DNA of 64,000 bases from Actinoplanes sp. M2I2 (GCF_023544445.1 NZ_JALPVJ010000016.1:1-64000); one strand, 5' to 3'; positions 7,922 through 16,794 are shown, numbered from the stretch's first letter. The notes: generated from the letters alone by a model not told the origin. Program-made: numbers and translations.

Positions 7922-9988
7922 CTACGGGGCTGGGGTGCCGTTCACGGACAGGTTGCGCAGGCGGCCACGGTTGTCGAACGAGCCGAAGCCGACCCGGCCC
8001 GACGTGAACGTGGTGTCCCGCGCGGTCATCAGCGGATCGGACGACCCGTCGACGTACACCGCGATCTCCCCCGTCGCCGGCAGGTGCTTGACCCGTACGT
8101 CGTGCCAGCGCTCGTCCACCACCGCCGGGTTGGCCCCGCGGGAGCGGCCGTTCCACTGGTAGTCGATGCGCTCACGGTCGGCGTTGTTGACCTTGAAGAT
8201 CCCGTTGTGCGGCAGGATCGTGTTGTCGGTCGAGAGGTGCGCGTAGTAGAACTCCGTGTCCGACTTGTAGCCGAAGACGATGATCACGTCTCGGTTGGTG
8301 AGCGACACCGGCTCGTCCAGCCGCACCTGGGCGCGGATGTCGACCGACTGCCAGACCGGGCCGGCCGTCAGCACCGCGTACTCGAAGGGCCGTCGCGGAC
8401 CGGGCCGCTGCGTTCCGGCCTCGGCCAGGATCACCTGCCCGTCGCTGAACTGCCACTTGGCCGGCGTGACGGGCGCCCAGTTCGACGCGCGGGGCGCCGG
8501 CGAGATCCGCACCGGTCCGGCCGGGGCGGCGGCGAACGTCCGGGTTCCGGTCACCTTCCAGATCTTGCCATTGGCCTTCGCGAGGATGTAGAGCTCGCCC
8601 TGCGCGTCCGTGCCGAACCGCAGGTCGACCCGGTTGGGGTCGCCGGGCGCGCCCGGCCCCGAGAGGTCCTGCATCCGCACGGGCGTCCCGTCCGGGGTGA
8701 AGAGGTTGAGCCGGTGGAGGGTCGCCGGGGCCCGGCCGCGCCGCATCTCGGCCGCCTCGGTGTAGAGCACCCGCCCGTCCACGAGGTCGCCGAAGACGTA
8801 CTTGCCGCGCAGCGCCGGCACGTCCCGGCCGCGGTAGACGAAGCCGCCGGCCACCGCGACACCCACGTCGGAAGTGCAGTTCCAGCCGGGCGCCGGGTTG
8901 TGGTCGTACGCCGCGACGGGATAGACGTAGCCGCTGTCGTCGGCCGGAAGCGGGAACAGCCGGTCGCACGGCGTCGCCGGGGTCTTGTCGAAGACGAACG
9001 CCCCCTCGCGCTCGCTCCAGCCCATGTTGTCGCCGGCGCGCACCTCGTAGATGGCCTCGATGGCGTGCTCGCCGATGTGGCCGAGGTACAGCTTGCCGGT
9101 GGCCCGGTCCCAGCTGAACCGGTGCGGGTCGCGGTAGCCGTACGAGTAGATCTCCCCCGCGGCCCCGGCCTGCCCGGCGAACGGGTTGTCGCGCGGGATC
9201 CCGTACTTGCCGTTGGGGGCGTCGGTCCCGGCCGGGTCGATGCGCAGCAGTTTGCCGTGCGGGAGGGCCAGGTTCTGCGGGTCGGTGTTGTTCACGCCGA
9301 GGCCGCCGTCGCCCACGGCCAGATAGAGCTTGCCGTAGTCGGCGGAACCGCGGCGCGCGGTCGGGTTGAAGTTGATCTCCTGGATGCCGTGGATCTGGCC
9401 GCCGAAGCCGATCCGCAGCAGCTCGCGGTGGGTGCCGGCGAAGGTGTCGGCGGCCGGGTCCGTGGCCTTCCACTCGTTGATGACGCCGTGGTAGAGCACG
9501 GTCGCCTGGGCGTAGTCGGGCACTGCCGTGGTCTGCGCGGCCTGCTCGGTGTGGATCGTGTAGAACTGGCCGTTGCGCCGGAAGTCGGGGTGGAACGCCA
9601 CGTAGCCGAAGCCCTGCCCGAGCCCGCGGCCCGAGAAGAACTGCGGGGCGAACGTGGCGGCCACGTCCAGATAGACGCTGGGCACGCCGTTCTTGACGAG
9701 GTAGAGGTTGCCGTTGAGGTCGGGCACCGCGCGCCGGCCCGAGCCGTCGGGCACCTCCATGATGGTGTTGATCCGCGCGACCCGGTTGAGACGCTGGTCG
9801 ACCAGCGGCGGGTTGGTGACGCTCTGCGGGAACTGCGCGTACTCGGTCAGGACGAGGCCGAGTTTGGACGTGACCGGTTCGGTGGGCACCGGGTCGTGGA
9901 CCGGAGTGGGGTCGGCCGCGTGGGCCGGCAGGCCGACCAGGGTGGACAACAGCACCGCACCGACCGCGGCGATGGCGAATCTGCGCAT
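7922..9988 (-). CDS. Secreted PQQ-dependent sugar dehydrogenase (GSDH) with C-terminal LamG-like domain
   Basis: The ATG at 9986-9988 gives 688 residues with a Sec signal ending in Ala-His-Ala-Ala. Residues about 70-470 form a six-bladed GSDH/sorbosone dehydrogenase domain: Gly-Gln-Ile-His-Gly, Ala-Val-Gly-Asp-Gly-Gly, Leu-Arg-Ile-Asp-Pro, Tyr-Gly-Tyr-Arg-Asp-Pro-His-Arg and Gly-Asp-Leu-Val-Asp-Gly match the family. Residues about 490-688 look like a concanavalin-type (LamG/DUF1080) carbohydrate-binding domain. It is the last gene of the leftward operon, eight bases after the LamG gene. I infer oxidation of an extracellular sugar using PQQ; the substrate is unknown. The much longer open frame upstream of 9988 is an artefact. 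Confidence 0.85.
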   Translation of the reverse strand: MRRFAIAAVGAVLLSTLVGLPAHAADPTPVHDPVPTEPVTSKLGLVLTEYAQFPQSVTNPPLVDQRLNRVARINTIMEVPDGSGRRAVPDLNGNLYLVKNGVPSVYLDVAATFAPQFFSGRGLGQGFGYVAFHPDFRRNGQFYTIHTEQAAQTTAVPDYAQATVLYHGVINEWKATDPAADTFAGTHRELLRIGFGGQIHGIQEINFNPTARRGSADYGKLYLAVGDGGLGVNNTDPQNLALPHGKLLRIDPAGTDAPNGKYGIPRDNPFAGQAGAAGEIYSYGYRDPHRFSWDRATGKLYLGHIGEHAIEAIYEVRAGDNMGWSEREGAFVFDKTPATPCDRLFPLPADDSGYVYPVAAYDHNPAPGWNCTSDVGVAVAGGFVYRGRDVPALRGKYVFGDLVDGRVLYTEAAEMRRGRAPATLHRLNLFTPDGTPVRMQDLSGPGAPGDPNRVDLRFGTDAQGELYILAKANGKIWKVTGTRTFAAAPAGPVRISPAPRASNWAPVTPAKWQFSDGQVILAEAGTQRPGPRRPFEYAVLTAGPVWQSVDIRAQVRLDEPVSLTNRDVIIVFGYKSDTEFYYAHLSTDNTILPHNGIFKVNNADRERIDYQWNGRSRGANPAVVDERWHDVRVKHLPATGEIAVYVDGSSDPLMTARDTTFTSGRVGFGSFDNRGRLRNLSVNGTPAP

Positions 9989-9996
9989 GGGGACTC

Positions 9997-10911
9997 CTAG
10001 AAGCGGCGGAACTGGTTCGCGACCTCGCGAGCGGTGAGCGAGCGGTCGAGGAACATCAGTGCGTCCATCCGGCACTCGCACGGATTGCGTTCGACGGTGT
10101 TCTGCGGGAAGCTCCCGCCGATCTTGATGCCGCGGGCGTCGGCGGCGCTGGTGACGTGCGGGCCCGGGCCGTTGATCAGCCAAGGGTCGTCGGCGCGGGT
10201 GTACGAGCCGGGCACAGCCTTGCCGTCGCGGTAGAGCGCCATCGTGCCCGTGGTGAAGTCGAAGGTGGCGGTCAGGTGCACCCACTTGTCCTTGGGCAGC
10301 AACGTCCGCCAGTCCTCGTCCGCGGCGAAGGTCTGGGAGTTCCCGCCGTCGAGGCGGCGGCCGAGGGCGACGAGTTTGAGCGTGCCGTTGACGTCGATGA
10401 GCTCGAGCAGCGCGCGGACGGCGTGCCCGTCGGAGTCGCCGGTCAGCACCCCGGCCAGGCCGATCGCGTTGAAGCCGGCCGCCGGGCCGTCCATCGAGCG
10501 CTTGAACCAGCCCATCACGGTGGTGCCCTCGGCGTTGCTGAACGGGCGCAGGGTGCGGACCCCGCTCGCCGAGTAGATGCCGGCCTTCCAGTCGTCGTTC
10601 CCGGTCACCCCGGGGTTGACCTGCCGGGTCTGCAGGACGCGCCCACCCCCGGGATAGGCGCGGTCGGCGACCCGCATGGCCGTCCCGCCGTTGACCAGTT
10701 CGATCTCGGTGCTGGAGCGGCCCTGGTCCTGCTCGAGGGCGGGGTCGCCGGGCAGCGGGTGGTCGAAGTCGTAGTAGGCGACCAGGTTGGGCCGCAGGGC
10801 GGGGTGGACGTCGCGCGGGCCGGCGTCGCCGCCGGCCGACACGGGCGACGGCGCCGTGGTGGCCGCGAGGACTGCGGCGACGACGACGGCGACGCGTCCG
10901 GTTCTGGGCAT
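9997..10911 (-). CDS. Secreted LamG/concanavalin-like domain protein
   Basis: The ATG at 10909-10911, preceded by GAGAGGTGC, gives 304 residues. A signal peptide occupies residues 1-26. The remainder is one LamG-like fold: Leu-Val-Ala-Tyr-Tyr-Asp-Phe-Asp-His near the start, Val-Met-Gly-Trp-Phe-Lys-Arg in the middle, then Trp-Val-His-Leu-Thr-Ala-Thr-Phe-Asp with Ala-Leu-Tyr-Arg-Asp-Gly-Lys, and a closing Met-Asp-Ala-Leu-Met-Phe-Leu-Asp-Arg-Ser-Leu-Thr. No catalytic domain accompanies it, so it is probably a glycan-binding exoprotein. It starts 14 bases after the ABC ATPase stop and ends eight bases before the dehydrogenase start, so it is co-transcribed. Confidence 0.8.
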   Translation of the reverse strand: MPRTGRVAVVVAAVLAATTAPSPVSAGGDAGPRDVHPALRPNLVAYYDFDHPLPGDPALEQDQGRSSTEIELVNGGTAMRVADRAYPGGGRVLQTRQVNPGVTGNDDWKAGIYSASGVRTLRPFSNAEGTTVMGWFKRSMDGPAAGFNAIGLAGVLTGDSDGHAVRALLELIDVNGTLKLVALGRRLDGGNSQTFAADEDWRTLLPKDKWVHLTATFDFTTGTMALYRDGKAVPGSYTRADDPWLINGPGPHVTSAADARGIKIGGSFPQNTVERNPCECRMDALMFLDRSLTAREVANQFRRF

Positions 10912-10925
10912 GGGAGCACCTCTCG

Positions 10926-11666
10926 TCAGGGGACAGGTGGCTTCTCGGCGGGACGGCCGCCGAGATAGAGCTCCCCGAGCTGCGGGTCGGCCAGCAGGTC
11001 GGCCGCCGGCCCGGAGATGTGCACGCGCCCGAGGTCGAGCACGCACCCCAGGTCGGCGGTCTGCAACGCGCGCCGGGCGTTCTGCTCCACCAGCAGCACC
11101 GCCGTCCCGGCGTCGCGCATCCGCACGACCTGCTCGAAGATGGTGCTGGTGGCTTTGGGGTCGAGACCCATCGACGGCTCGTCGAGCAGGACAACCTTGG
11201 GGTCGATCATCAGCGAGCGGGCGAACTCGACCTGCTTCTGCTGCCCGCCCGAGAGCAGCCCGGCGAGCGAGTGCCAGCGCTCCCCCACCACCGGGAAGAG
11301 CTCCTTGACGAACGCCGCCCGCTTCGCCCGGCGGGCCTTGTCGGTGAGCGTGTAACCGCCGAGCAGCACGTTCTCCTCGACGGTCATCTCGCGGAACACG
11401 CTGTGGCCCTGCAGGACCAGCGCCACCCCGGCGGCCAGCATCTTCTGCGGCCCCGAGCCGGTCAGGTCGCGGCCGCCCACGAGCACCCGCCCGGAGCGCG
11501 GGCCGAGCAGACCGCCGGCCACCTTGAGCACGGTGGACTTGCCGGCGCCGTTCGGGCCGACGAGGCAGACCACCGAGCCGGCCGGGACCGCGACGCTGAA
11601 GCCGCGCAGCACCGGGGCGGCCCGGCCGTACCCGGCCTGGACGTCGACGAGTTCGATCTCAGACAC
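10926..11666 (-). CDS. HAAT-type (LivF-like) ABC transporter ATP-binding protein
   Basis: This 246-residue ATPase of the branched-chain amino acid/polar amino acid/amide importer group has Walker A Gly-Pro-Asn-Gly-Ala-Gly-Lys-Ser near 38, signature Leu-Ser-Gly-Gly-Gln-Gln-Lys near 140 and Walker B Val-Val-Leu-Leu-Asp-Glu-Pro near 162. The likely start is the GTG at 11664-11666, which overlaps the end of the preceding ATPase gene (Leu-Gly-Val-stop) by eight bases and so implies translational coupling; a longer frame from 11693 is possible. It partners the other ATPase, two permeases and the binding lipoprotein of this operon. Confidence 0.9.
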   Translation of the reverse strand: MSEIELVDVQAGYGRAAPVLRGFSVAVPAGSVVCLVGPNGAGKSTVLKVAGGLLGPRSGRVLVGGRDLTGSGPQKMLAAGVALVLQGHSVFREMTVEENVLLGGYTLTDKARRAKRAAFVKELFPVVGERWHSLAGLLSGGQQKQVEFARSLMIDPKVVLLDEPSMGLDPKATSTIFEQVVRMRDAGTAVLLVEQNARRALQTADLGCVLDLGRVHISGPAADLLADPQLGELYLGGRPAEKPPVP

Positions 11667-12387
11667 CAAGGTAGGCCCCCAGGACTCGTTCATCGGCTCG
11701 GATCTCGGCCGGCGGACCGGCCGCGATCGGCCGGCCGCGGTCGAACACCACGATGTGGTCGCTGATGCTCATCACCAGGTCCATGTTGTGCTCGACGATC
11801 ACGAACGTGCGCCCCTCGGCGTTGAGCTCGCGCACGAGCGTGCCGATACGGTCGAGCAGCGCCGGGTTGACGCCGCCGGCGGGCTCGTCGAGCAGGATCG
11901 TGTCCGGCTCGGCCATCAGCACGCCGGCCAGTTCGAGCAGCTTCTGCTGCCCCCACGACATGTTCCGGGCCTCCGCGTCGGCCAGGTGCTCGATGCCGAG
12001 CCGGGTGAGCCAGCCGAGCGCGCGTTCCCGCTCGTCGCGGCGGTGGGCACTGCGCAAGCCGTGCAGCAGGCCGCCGGGGCGCACGGCGGCGAGCACGTTG
12101 TCGACGGCGGTCAGGCGCGGGAACACCCGGCAGAGCTGGAAGGTACGACCGACGCCGGCCCGCGCGACCACGTGCGGCGCCCGCCCGGTGAGGTCCTTGC
12201 CGCCATAGGTGACCTGGCCCGCGTCGGGCTTGATCATGCCGGTCACGCAGTTGAAGAACGTCGTCTTGCCGCTGCCGTTCGGGCCGATCAGCGCGTTGAC
12301 CCGGCCGGGCTGGAACTCGACGTCGGCGCCGTCGATGGCGACGACTCCCCCGAAGGCCTTGCGCAGGCCTCGCGTCTGCAGCGTCAT
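11659..12387 (-). CDS. HAAT-type (LivG-like) ABC transporter ATP-binding protein
   Basis: This 242-residue protein starts at ATG 12385-12387, overlapping the permease stop by four bases (ATGA). Walker A is Gly-Pro-Asn-Gly-Ser-Gly-Lys-Thr near 35. The LivG-type segment Val-Gly-Arg-Thr-Phe-Gln-Leu follows. The signature position reads Met-Ser-Trp-Gly-Gln-Gln-Lys, so the canonical Leu-Ser-Gly-Gly is altered to Ser-Trp-Gly-Gln. Walker B is Ile-Leu-Leu-Asp-Glu-Pro-Ala-Gly-Gly-Val-Asn-Pro and the switch region ends Val-Glu-His-Asn-Met. The extended Leu-Asp-Glu-Pro-x-x-Gly-x-Asn-Pro block is typical of this subfamily. It forms the ATPase heterodimer with the adjacent gene. Confidence 0.9.
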   Translation of the reverse strand: MTLQTRGLRKAFGGVVAIDGADVEFQPGRVNALIGPNGSGKTTFFNCVTGMIKPDAGQVTYGGKDLTGRAPHVVARAGVGRTFQLCRVFPRLTAVDNVLAAVRPGGLLHGLRSAHRRDERERALGWLTRLGIEHLADAEARNMSWGQQKLLELAGVLMAEPDTILLDEPAGGVNPALLDRIGTLVRELNAEGRTFVIVEHNMDLVMSISDHIVVFDRGRPIAAGPPAEIRADERVLGAYLGV

Positions 12388-13427
12388 GAGTTGGCCGCCT
12401 CCCGCTCGCGCCGGCGTTGCTCGGCCAGGTCGGCCGCGGTGACCTCGCGGATCGAGCTCTGTTCGCGGTTGCGCAGGCGCTGGACCAGGGCGGCGAGCGA
12501 CGGGATCACGCCGTCGGGCATGAACATGACGACCAGTCCCAGCAGCAGGCCGGTGGTCACCAGGTGCAGCGGCGTGCTGCCGAACTCGACCTTGAAGTAC
12601 TCCAGCGCGAGGCCCACGACGATCGCGCCGAGCACCGGGCCGAACAGGTTGCGGACCCCGCCGAGCAGGGCCATGAGCACGATGTAGGAACCGGTGAGCA
12701 CGGAGAACTGGAACACCGGGTCGAGGTCGCCGAACCACAGCGCGTAGAGCCCGCCGGCCAGCGCCGTGAAGGCCGCCGACACCACGAACACCGTGAGCTT
12801 GTACGCGAAGGTCGGCGTCCCGAGCGACTCGGCCTTGTCCTCGTCCTCGCGGATCGCCTTGAGCCCCATGCCGAAGCGGGAGCGGTCGAGCAGCCACCAG
12901 GTGGCCAGGGCGAGCAGCAGCAGGCCCCCGTACAGGAAGAAGAAGACCCGGTGATGCTCGGGCCGCAGCATGCCCGGGAAGGGGCGGGGCACGACCAGCC
13001 CCCGCGAGCCGCCGGTGACCGACGACCAGCTCTGGAAGACCAGCAACAGGATGAGCACGAGCGCGATCGAGACGATGACGAACGACGCACCCCGGACGCG
13101 CAGGGCGGCGAACCCGATCGGCACCGCCAGCGCGGCGACGAGCAGCGCGGCCGCGACGAGCGCGACGAAGCTCGGGAGATCGGCCTTGGTGATGAGCAGC
13201 CCGGTGGCGTACCCGCCCAGACCGGCCAGCGCGCCGTGGCCGAGCGAGATGTAGCCGGTGAAGCCGCCGACGAAGTTCCACGACGTCGCCAGCACGGCCC
13301 AGTTCAGGACGATGACGCCGCTCGAGAGGACGTACGGGTTGGGGGCGAGGCTCGGGAACACGAGGATCGCCGCGATCAGCAGAACGCCGGCGCCGAGCGG
13401 CAGGTAACGGCTAGAAGCGCTGGGCAA
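12384..13427 (-). CDS. HAAT-type (LivM-like) ABC transporter permease
   Basis: This 347-residue membrane protein has about nine hydrophobic segments. It carries the LivM motif Gly-Phe-Thr-Gly-Tyr-Ile-Ser-Leu-Gly-His-Gly-Ala at residues about 54-65 and the cytoplasmic coupling segment Gly-Leu-Lys-Ala-Ile-Arg-Glu-Asp-Glu near 190. The C-terminal 35 residues are charged. It overlaps the upstream permease by 17 bases and the downstream ATPase by four, a tight operon. Confidence 0.9.
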   Translation of the reverse strand: MPSASSRYLPLGAGVLLIAAILVFPSLAPNPYVLSSGVIVLNWAVLATSWNFVGGFTGYISLGHGALAGLGGYATGLLITKADLPSFVALVAAALLVAALAVPIGFAALRVRGASFVIVSIALVLILLLVFQSWSSVTGGSRGLVVPRPFPGMLRPEHHRVFFFLYGGLLLLALATWWLLDRSRFGMGLKAIREDEDKAESLGTPTFAYKLTVFVVSAAFTALAGGLYALWFGDLDPVFQFSVLTGSYIVLMALLGGVRNLFGPVLGAIVVGLALEYFKVEFGSTPLHLVTTGLLLGLVVMFMPDGVIPSLAALVQRLRNREQSSIREVTAADLAEQRRREREAANS

Positions 13428-14298
13428 GGCGGCCTCCGAAGAATCCCTGTGGCCGGACGGCCAGGGTGGCGAACAGCGCCACGTAGAACACGGTCTGGGC
13501 CCAGGTGGCGCCCATCGGGATCTGCAGCAGGCTCTGCGCCAGGCCGAGCAGCAGCGCGGCCGCCGCGGCGCCGGGCACGCTGCCCAGGCCGCCGACCACG
13601 ATGATGGCCATCAGCGGGCCGATCCAGTGCCAGTGCAACGAGGGATAGATCGTGGTGTCGAGCGACAGCGCCGTGCCACCGACCGCGGCGGTGGCCAGCC
13701 CCAGACCGAAGCCGAAGCCGGCCGTGCGCTCGGTGTCGATGCCGACCAGCCGGGCCGCGTCGCGGTGCTGGATCGTGGCCCGCAGCGCCCAGCCGAACTG
13801 CGTGCGCTTCATCAGCACGTACAGGCCGGCCAGCGACACCGCGGCCAGGGCGAACGCGATCAGCTTGACCACGGCCACCCGGGCCCCGAAGAGCTCGAAG
13901 CCGGCGGTGCCGTAACCGAGCTGGATGCGGCGCTGGGTGCCGCTGAAGGCGTACCCGAGGAGTCCTTCGATGATCAGCGCGATCGCGAAGGTGATCAGCA
14001 CCGACATCATCGTCAGGGTGGCCGGGCGCAGCCTGGAGAGCAGTCCCCGCTGCAGCAGCACCCCGGCGCCGAAGAACAGCGGCACGGTCACCACCATCGA
14101 CAGCAGCGGGTCGACGCCCAGCCGGGAGTTGGTCCACCAGGCCAGGTACGCGGCCAGGATGAGGAACGCCGAGTGGGCGATCATCACGACCCGCATGATC
14201 CCGAAGTAGAGGGTCAGCCCGGCGGCGAGCAGGGCGTACAGCCCGCCGAGGAGCAGACCGAGGATGATGCTCTGGACGAGCAGCGCGCCGGACGGCAT
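13411..14298 (-). CDS. HAAT-type (LivH-like) ABC transporter permease
   Basis: This 295-residue permease has about eight hydrophobic segments. The opening Gly-Leu-Leu-Leu-Gly-Gly-Leu-Tyr-Ala-Leu-Leu-Ala-Ala-Gly-Leu-Thr-Leu matches the LivH N-terminus. The coupling region Gly-Trp-Ala-Leu-Arg-Ala-Thr-Ile-Gln-His-Arg-Asp-Ala-Ala and the segment Gly-Gly-Leu-Gly-Ser-Val-Pro-Gly-Ala are typical. It starts seven bases after the binding-protein stop. Confidence 0.9.
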   Translation of the reverse strand: MPSGALLVQSIILGLLLGGLYALLAAGLTLYFGIMRVVMIAHSAFLILAAYLAWWTNSRLGVDPLLSMVVTVPLFFGAGVLLQRGLLSRLRPATLTMMSVLITFAIALIIEGLLGYAFSGTQRRIQLGYGTAGFELFGARVAVVKLIAFALAAVSLAGLYVLMKRTQFGWALRATIQHRDAARLVGIDTERTAGFGFGLGLATAAVGGTALSLDTTIYPSLHWHWIGPLMAIIVVGGLGSVPGAAAAALLLGLAQSLLQIPMGATWAQTVFYVALFATLAVRPQGFFGGRLAQRF

Positions 14299-14305
14299 CA
14301 GCGGG

Positions 14306-15532
14306 TCACCAGGCCGGCTTGGGGTAGACCAGATCGGTCTCCTTGGCGTCGGCCGGCAGCACGATCCTGATGTCGTTGCCGACCCACTGCTGGATCATGT
14401 GGGCGCCCTGCGGCTTGCCGGTGGCGTCCCAGCTGAGCGGTCCGACCACGGTCTCCACCTTGTTGGCGTGCAGCCAGTCGATCATCTTCTGCTGGCACGC
14501 GCCCTGCTCGGCACAGCCGGCCGCCTGGACCGCCGCGGCGACGACCTGACCGGTCGTGTAGCCGTTGGCCTGGTCCTCCTCGGGCGCCTTGCCGAACTGG
14601 GCGGTGAACTTCTCGACGAACTCCTTGTTGCTCGGATACGGCGCGTCCTGGCTGTAGCCGGTGGGCGAGAGGATGCCCTCGGTCTTGTTGCCGATCGCCT
14701 TGGCGAACTCCGGGCTGGTCGGGGCGGTGGAGAAGGCGGCCAGCTTGGGCTGATAGTTGAGCTGCTGCAGGGCCACGATGAGGTTGACGCCGTCCTGGTA
14801 CTGCGAGCCGCCGACCACCATGTCCGGCTTGGCCGCCGCGATCTTGGCCGCGATGCTGCCGAAGTCGGTGGTGTTGGGCGGGTAGACCTCGTCCACGACG
14901 GTCTTGACGCCACCCGCTTCGAGCTTCTTCTTCAACCCGTACGCCGTGCCCTGCGCGAAGGGATCGTCCATGGCCGCGTAGGCGACGGTGGCCGGCTTCT
15001 GGCCGGCGGGCAGCGCCAGCAGGTGTTCGGCCAGGTGGTTGTAGTGGTCGTCGGCGACCGCCGGGGCCGCGTAGAAAAGATTCTTGAAGCCCTGGTCGAA
15101 GACCTCGGCGGCTGCGCCGGCGGGCTCGACGAAGAGCATGCCGTACTCCTGGGCGACGCGCGCCGACGGCACCACCAGCCGGGTCGAGAATGGGCCGACG
15201 ACCAGGTCGACCTGGTCGCTGCCGATGAGCTGCTCGTAGTCGGCGACGACCCGGTCGGCGTTCGACTGGTCGTCCAGGATCTTGAGCTCGATCTGACGGC
15301 CGAGCAGGCCGCCCTTGTCATTGGTGATCTTGGCCCAGGCCTCGTACCCCTCCTGGACGCCCTTGCCGGGCTCGGAGAAGTCGCCGGTCAGCGGCAGCGA
15401 GATGCCGACGACGATGGGGTCGTCGGAGCTCTCGCCACTGCCCTCGTCGCCGCCCCCGCCGCAGGCGGCGAGGACCAGGGTGACCGAGGCGCCGAGCGCC
15501 AGGGCCCACGGTGCACGTACGAGTGAACGCAT
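14306..15532 (-). CDS. HAAT-type ABC transporter substrate-binding lipoprotein
   Basis: The ATG at 15530-15532 gives 408 residues; longer frames through the LacI gene are spurious. Residues 1-23 are a lipoprotein signal (Leu-Val-Leu-Ala-Ala-Cys). The mature part begins Ile-Val-Val-Gly-Ile-Ser-Leu-Pro-Leu-Thr-Gly-Asp-Phe, the classic start of Leu/Ile/Val-type periplasmic-binding-protein folds (Peripla_BP_6). It would sit on the outer face of the membrane and deliver ligand to the two permeases. Because the operon ends in glycan-related exoproteins and is flanked by a LacI regulator, a sugar or sugar-acid derivative is a reasonable alternative to amino acids. Confidence 0.88.
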   Translation of the reverse strand: MRSLVRAPWALALGASVTLVLAACGGGGDEGSGESSDDPIVVGISLPLTGDFSEPGKGVQEGYEAWAKITNDKGGLLGRQIELKILDDQSNADRVVADYEQLIGSDQVDLVVGPFSTRLVVPSARVAQEYGMLFVEPAGAAAEVFDQGFKNLFYAAPAVADDHYNHLAEHLLALPAGQKPATVAYAAMDDPFAQGTAYGLKKKLEAGGVKTVVDEVYPPNTTDFGSIAAKIAAAKPDMVVGGSQYQDGVNLIVALQQLNYQPKLAAFSTAPTSPEFAKAIGNKTEGILSPTGYSQDAPYPSNKEFVEKFTAQFGKAPEEDQANGYTTGQVVAAAVQAAGCAEQGACQQKMIDWLHANKVETVVGPLSWDATGKPQGAHMIQQWVGNDIRIVLPADAKETDLVYPKPAW

Positions 15533-15553
15533 CCTCGCAGCTCCTTTGCCGGG

Positions 15554-15581
15554 ACGTAAGCGCTTGCGAAAGCGCTTACGT
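15554..15581. promoter_or_regulatory. Twin LacI-type operators
   Basis: Perfect inverted arms acgtaagcgctt (15554-15565) and aagcgcttacgt (15570-15581) enclose two adjacent LacI-type sites centred on AAGCGCTT (gtaagcgcttgc, gaaagcgcttac). They lie between the predicted promoter and the ATG of the importer operon, next to the divergent LacI gene. Confidence 0.8.
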
Positions 15582-15611
15582 AGCCTAAAGTGGTCGATGC
15601 GTGACTGGCAA
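15582..15611 (-). promoter_or_regulatory. Predicted promoter of the importer/sugar-dehydrogenase operon
   Basis: On the minus strand TTGCCA (15606-15611) and TAGGCT (15582-15587) are separated by 18 bases. The operator pair begins at the next base, so repressor binding would cover the transcription start. Confidence 0.5.
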
Positions 15612-15691
15612 CACCCGCGAAACAATTGGTCGTACCGGCGATCCCCCGGCCTGGTGATCACGTCCCGCGACGACTCGTGGAGAGTGGACGC

Positions 15692-16723
15692 ATGCCCAAG
15701 CCCGGTGTGAGGTTGCGCCTCGTCGACATCGCCGAGCGCGCCGGCGTCTCGCTGGCCACCGCGTCCCGCGCGCTGTCCGGGCGCGACGGGGTCAGCGAGG
15801 AGGTGGCGGCCCGCATCCGGCGGATCTCCGAGGAGATGGGCTACGTCGCCAACCCGTACGCCCGCACCCTGGCCGGCGGGGCCAGCTCGACGGTCGGCCT
15901 GGTCGTGCACCAGGTCGACGACCCGTACTTCTCCGAGATCGCCGGCGGGGTCATCCGGGTCGCCGACGAACAGGGCCTGCTGGTGCAGATCTGCCACTCC
16001 GGCCGAGACCCCGAGCACGAGCTGCGGCAGATCCGCCACCTGATCAACCAGCGGGTCCGCATCATCATCGTGGCCGGTTCGGGTTTCGCCGACACCCGGC
16101 ACGAAACGGCGGCCCGCGAGGAGCTGTCCGGTTTCGTCCGGGGCGGCGGGCGGGTGGCGGTGATCGGCCGGCACTCGCTGGGCGTCGACGCGGTGCTGCC
16201 CGACAACGAGGCCGGTGGGCGCGCGCTCGGCGAGCACCTGCTCGGATTGGGCCACCGCGACATCGCCATCGCCTCGGGGTCGGCCGAGCTCAACACGGTC
16301 GTCGACCGGATGGCCGGCGTGGCCGCGGCGCTGCGGGCGGCGGGCCGGTCGATCGCCGACCTGCCGATCGTCCACACCGAGTTCACCCGCGACGGCGGGG
16401 TGGCCGCCACCGAGCGGATCCTGCGCGACCACCCGTCGACGACGGCGATCATCGCGCTGAACGACGCGATGGCCATCGGGGTGCTGTCCACGCTGCGGGC
16501 CCACGGCGTACCGGTGCCGGAAAGAGTGTCGGTGGTGGGCTTCGACGACGTGTCGGTGGCGGCCGATCTCGCGCCCAGCCTCACCACCGTCCGGCTGCCG
16601 ATGACCGACATGGGCAAGATGGCGCTGGCCCTCGCGCTGCGCCCGCCGGCCGCGCGACCGCGGCGCCGCTCGACCGGTCACACGCTGGTGGTCCGCGACT
16701 CGACCGGTCCGGCCCCCGGCTGA
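15692..16723 (+). CDS. LacI-family transcriptional regulator of the importer operon
   Basis: The ATG at 15692, after AGAGTGGA, gives 343 residues. Residues 8-55 are a LacI helix-turn-helix (Leu-Val-Asp-Ile-Ala-Glu-Arg-Ala-Gly-Val-Ser then Ala-Thr-Ala-Ser-Arg-Ala-Leu-Ser), followed by the hinge. From about 65 onward there is a sugar-binding-protein-like effector domain with Val-Gly-Leu-Val-Val, Gly-His-Arg-Asp-Ile-Ala and Val-Val-Gly-Phe-Asp-Asp. It is divergent from the HAAT operon and next to twin operators, so it very probably represses that operon in response to a sugar-like effector. Confidence 0.9.
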   Translation: MPKPGVRLRLVDIAERAGVSLATASRALSGRDGVSEEVAARIRRISEEMGYVANPYARTLAGGASSTVGLVVHQVDDPYFSEIAGGVIRVADEQGLLVQICHSGRDPEHELRQIRHLINQRVRIIIVAGSGFADTRHETAAREELSGFVRGGGRVAVIGRHSLGVDAVLPDNEAGGRALGEHLLGLGHRDIAIASGSAELNTVVDRMAGVAAALRAAGRSIADLPIVHTEFTRDGGVAATERILRDHPSTTAIIALNDAMAIGVLSTLRAHGVPVPERVSVVGFDDVSVAADLAPSLTTVRLPMTDMGKMALALALRPPAARPRRRSTGHTLVVRDSTGPAPG

Positions 16724-16794
16724 ACGGCTGATTACCGGTTACTTCGGGGTGCCGCTCTTGTCCTGGTACCCCGGCGTTCGTACGGTTGGACGCC

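Noticed and set aside
7922..11194. One 1090-codon frame suggesting a giant fusion upstream of the sugar dehydrogenase
   Set aside because: The upstream part is the out-of-frame shadow of the LamG and ATPase genes; the ATG at 9988 starts a clean signal peptide.
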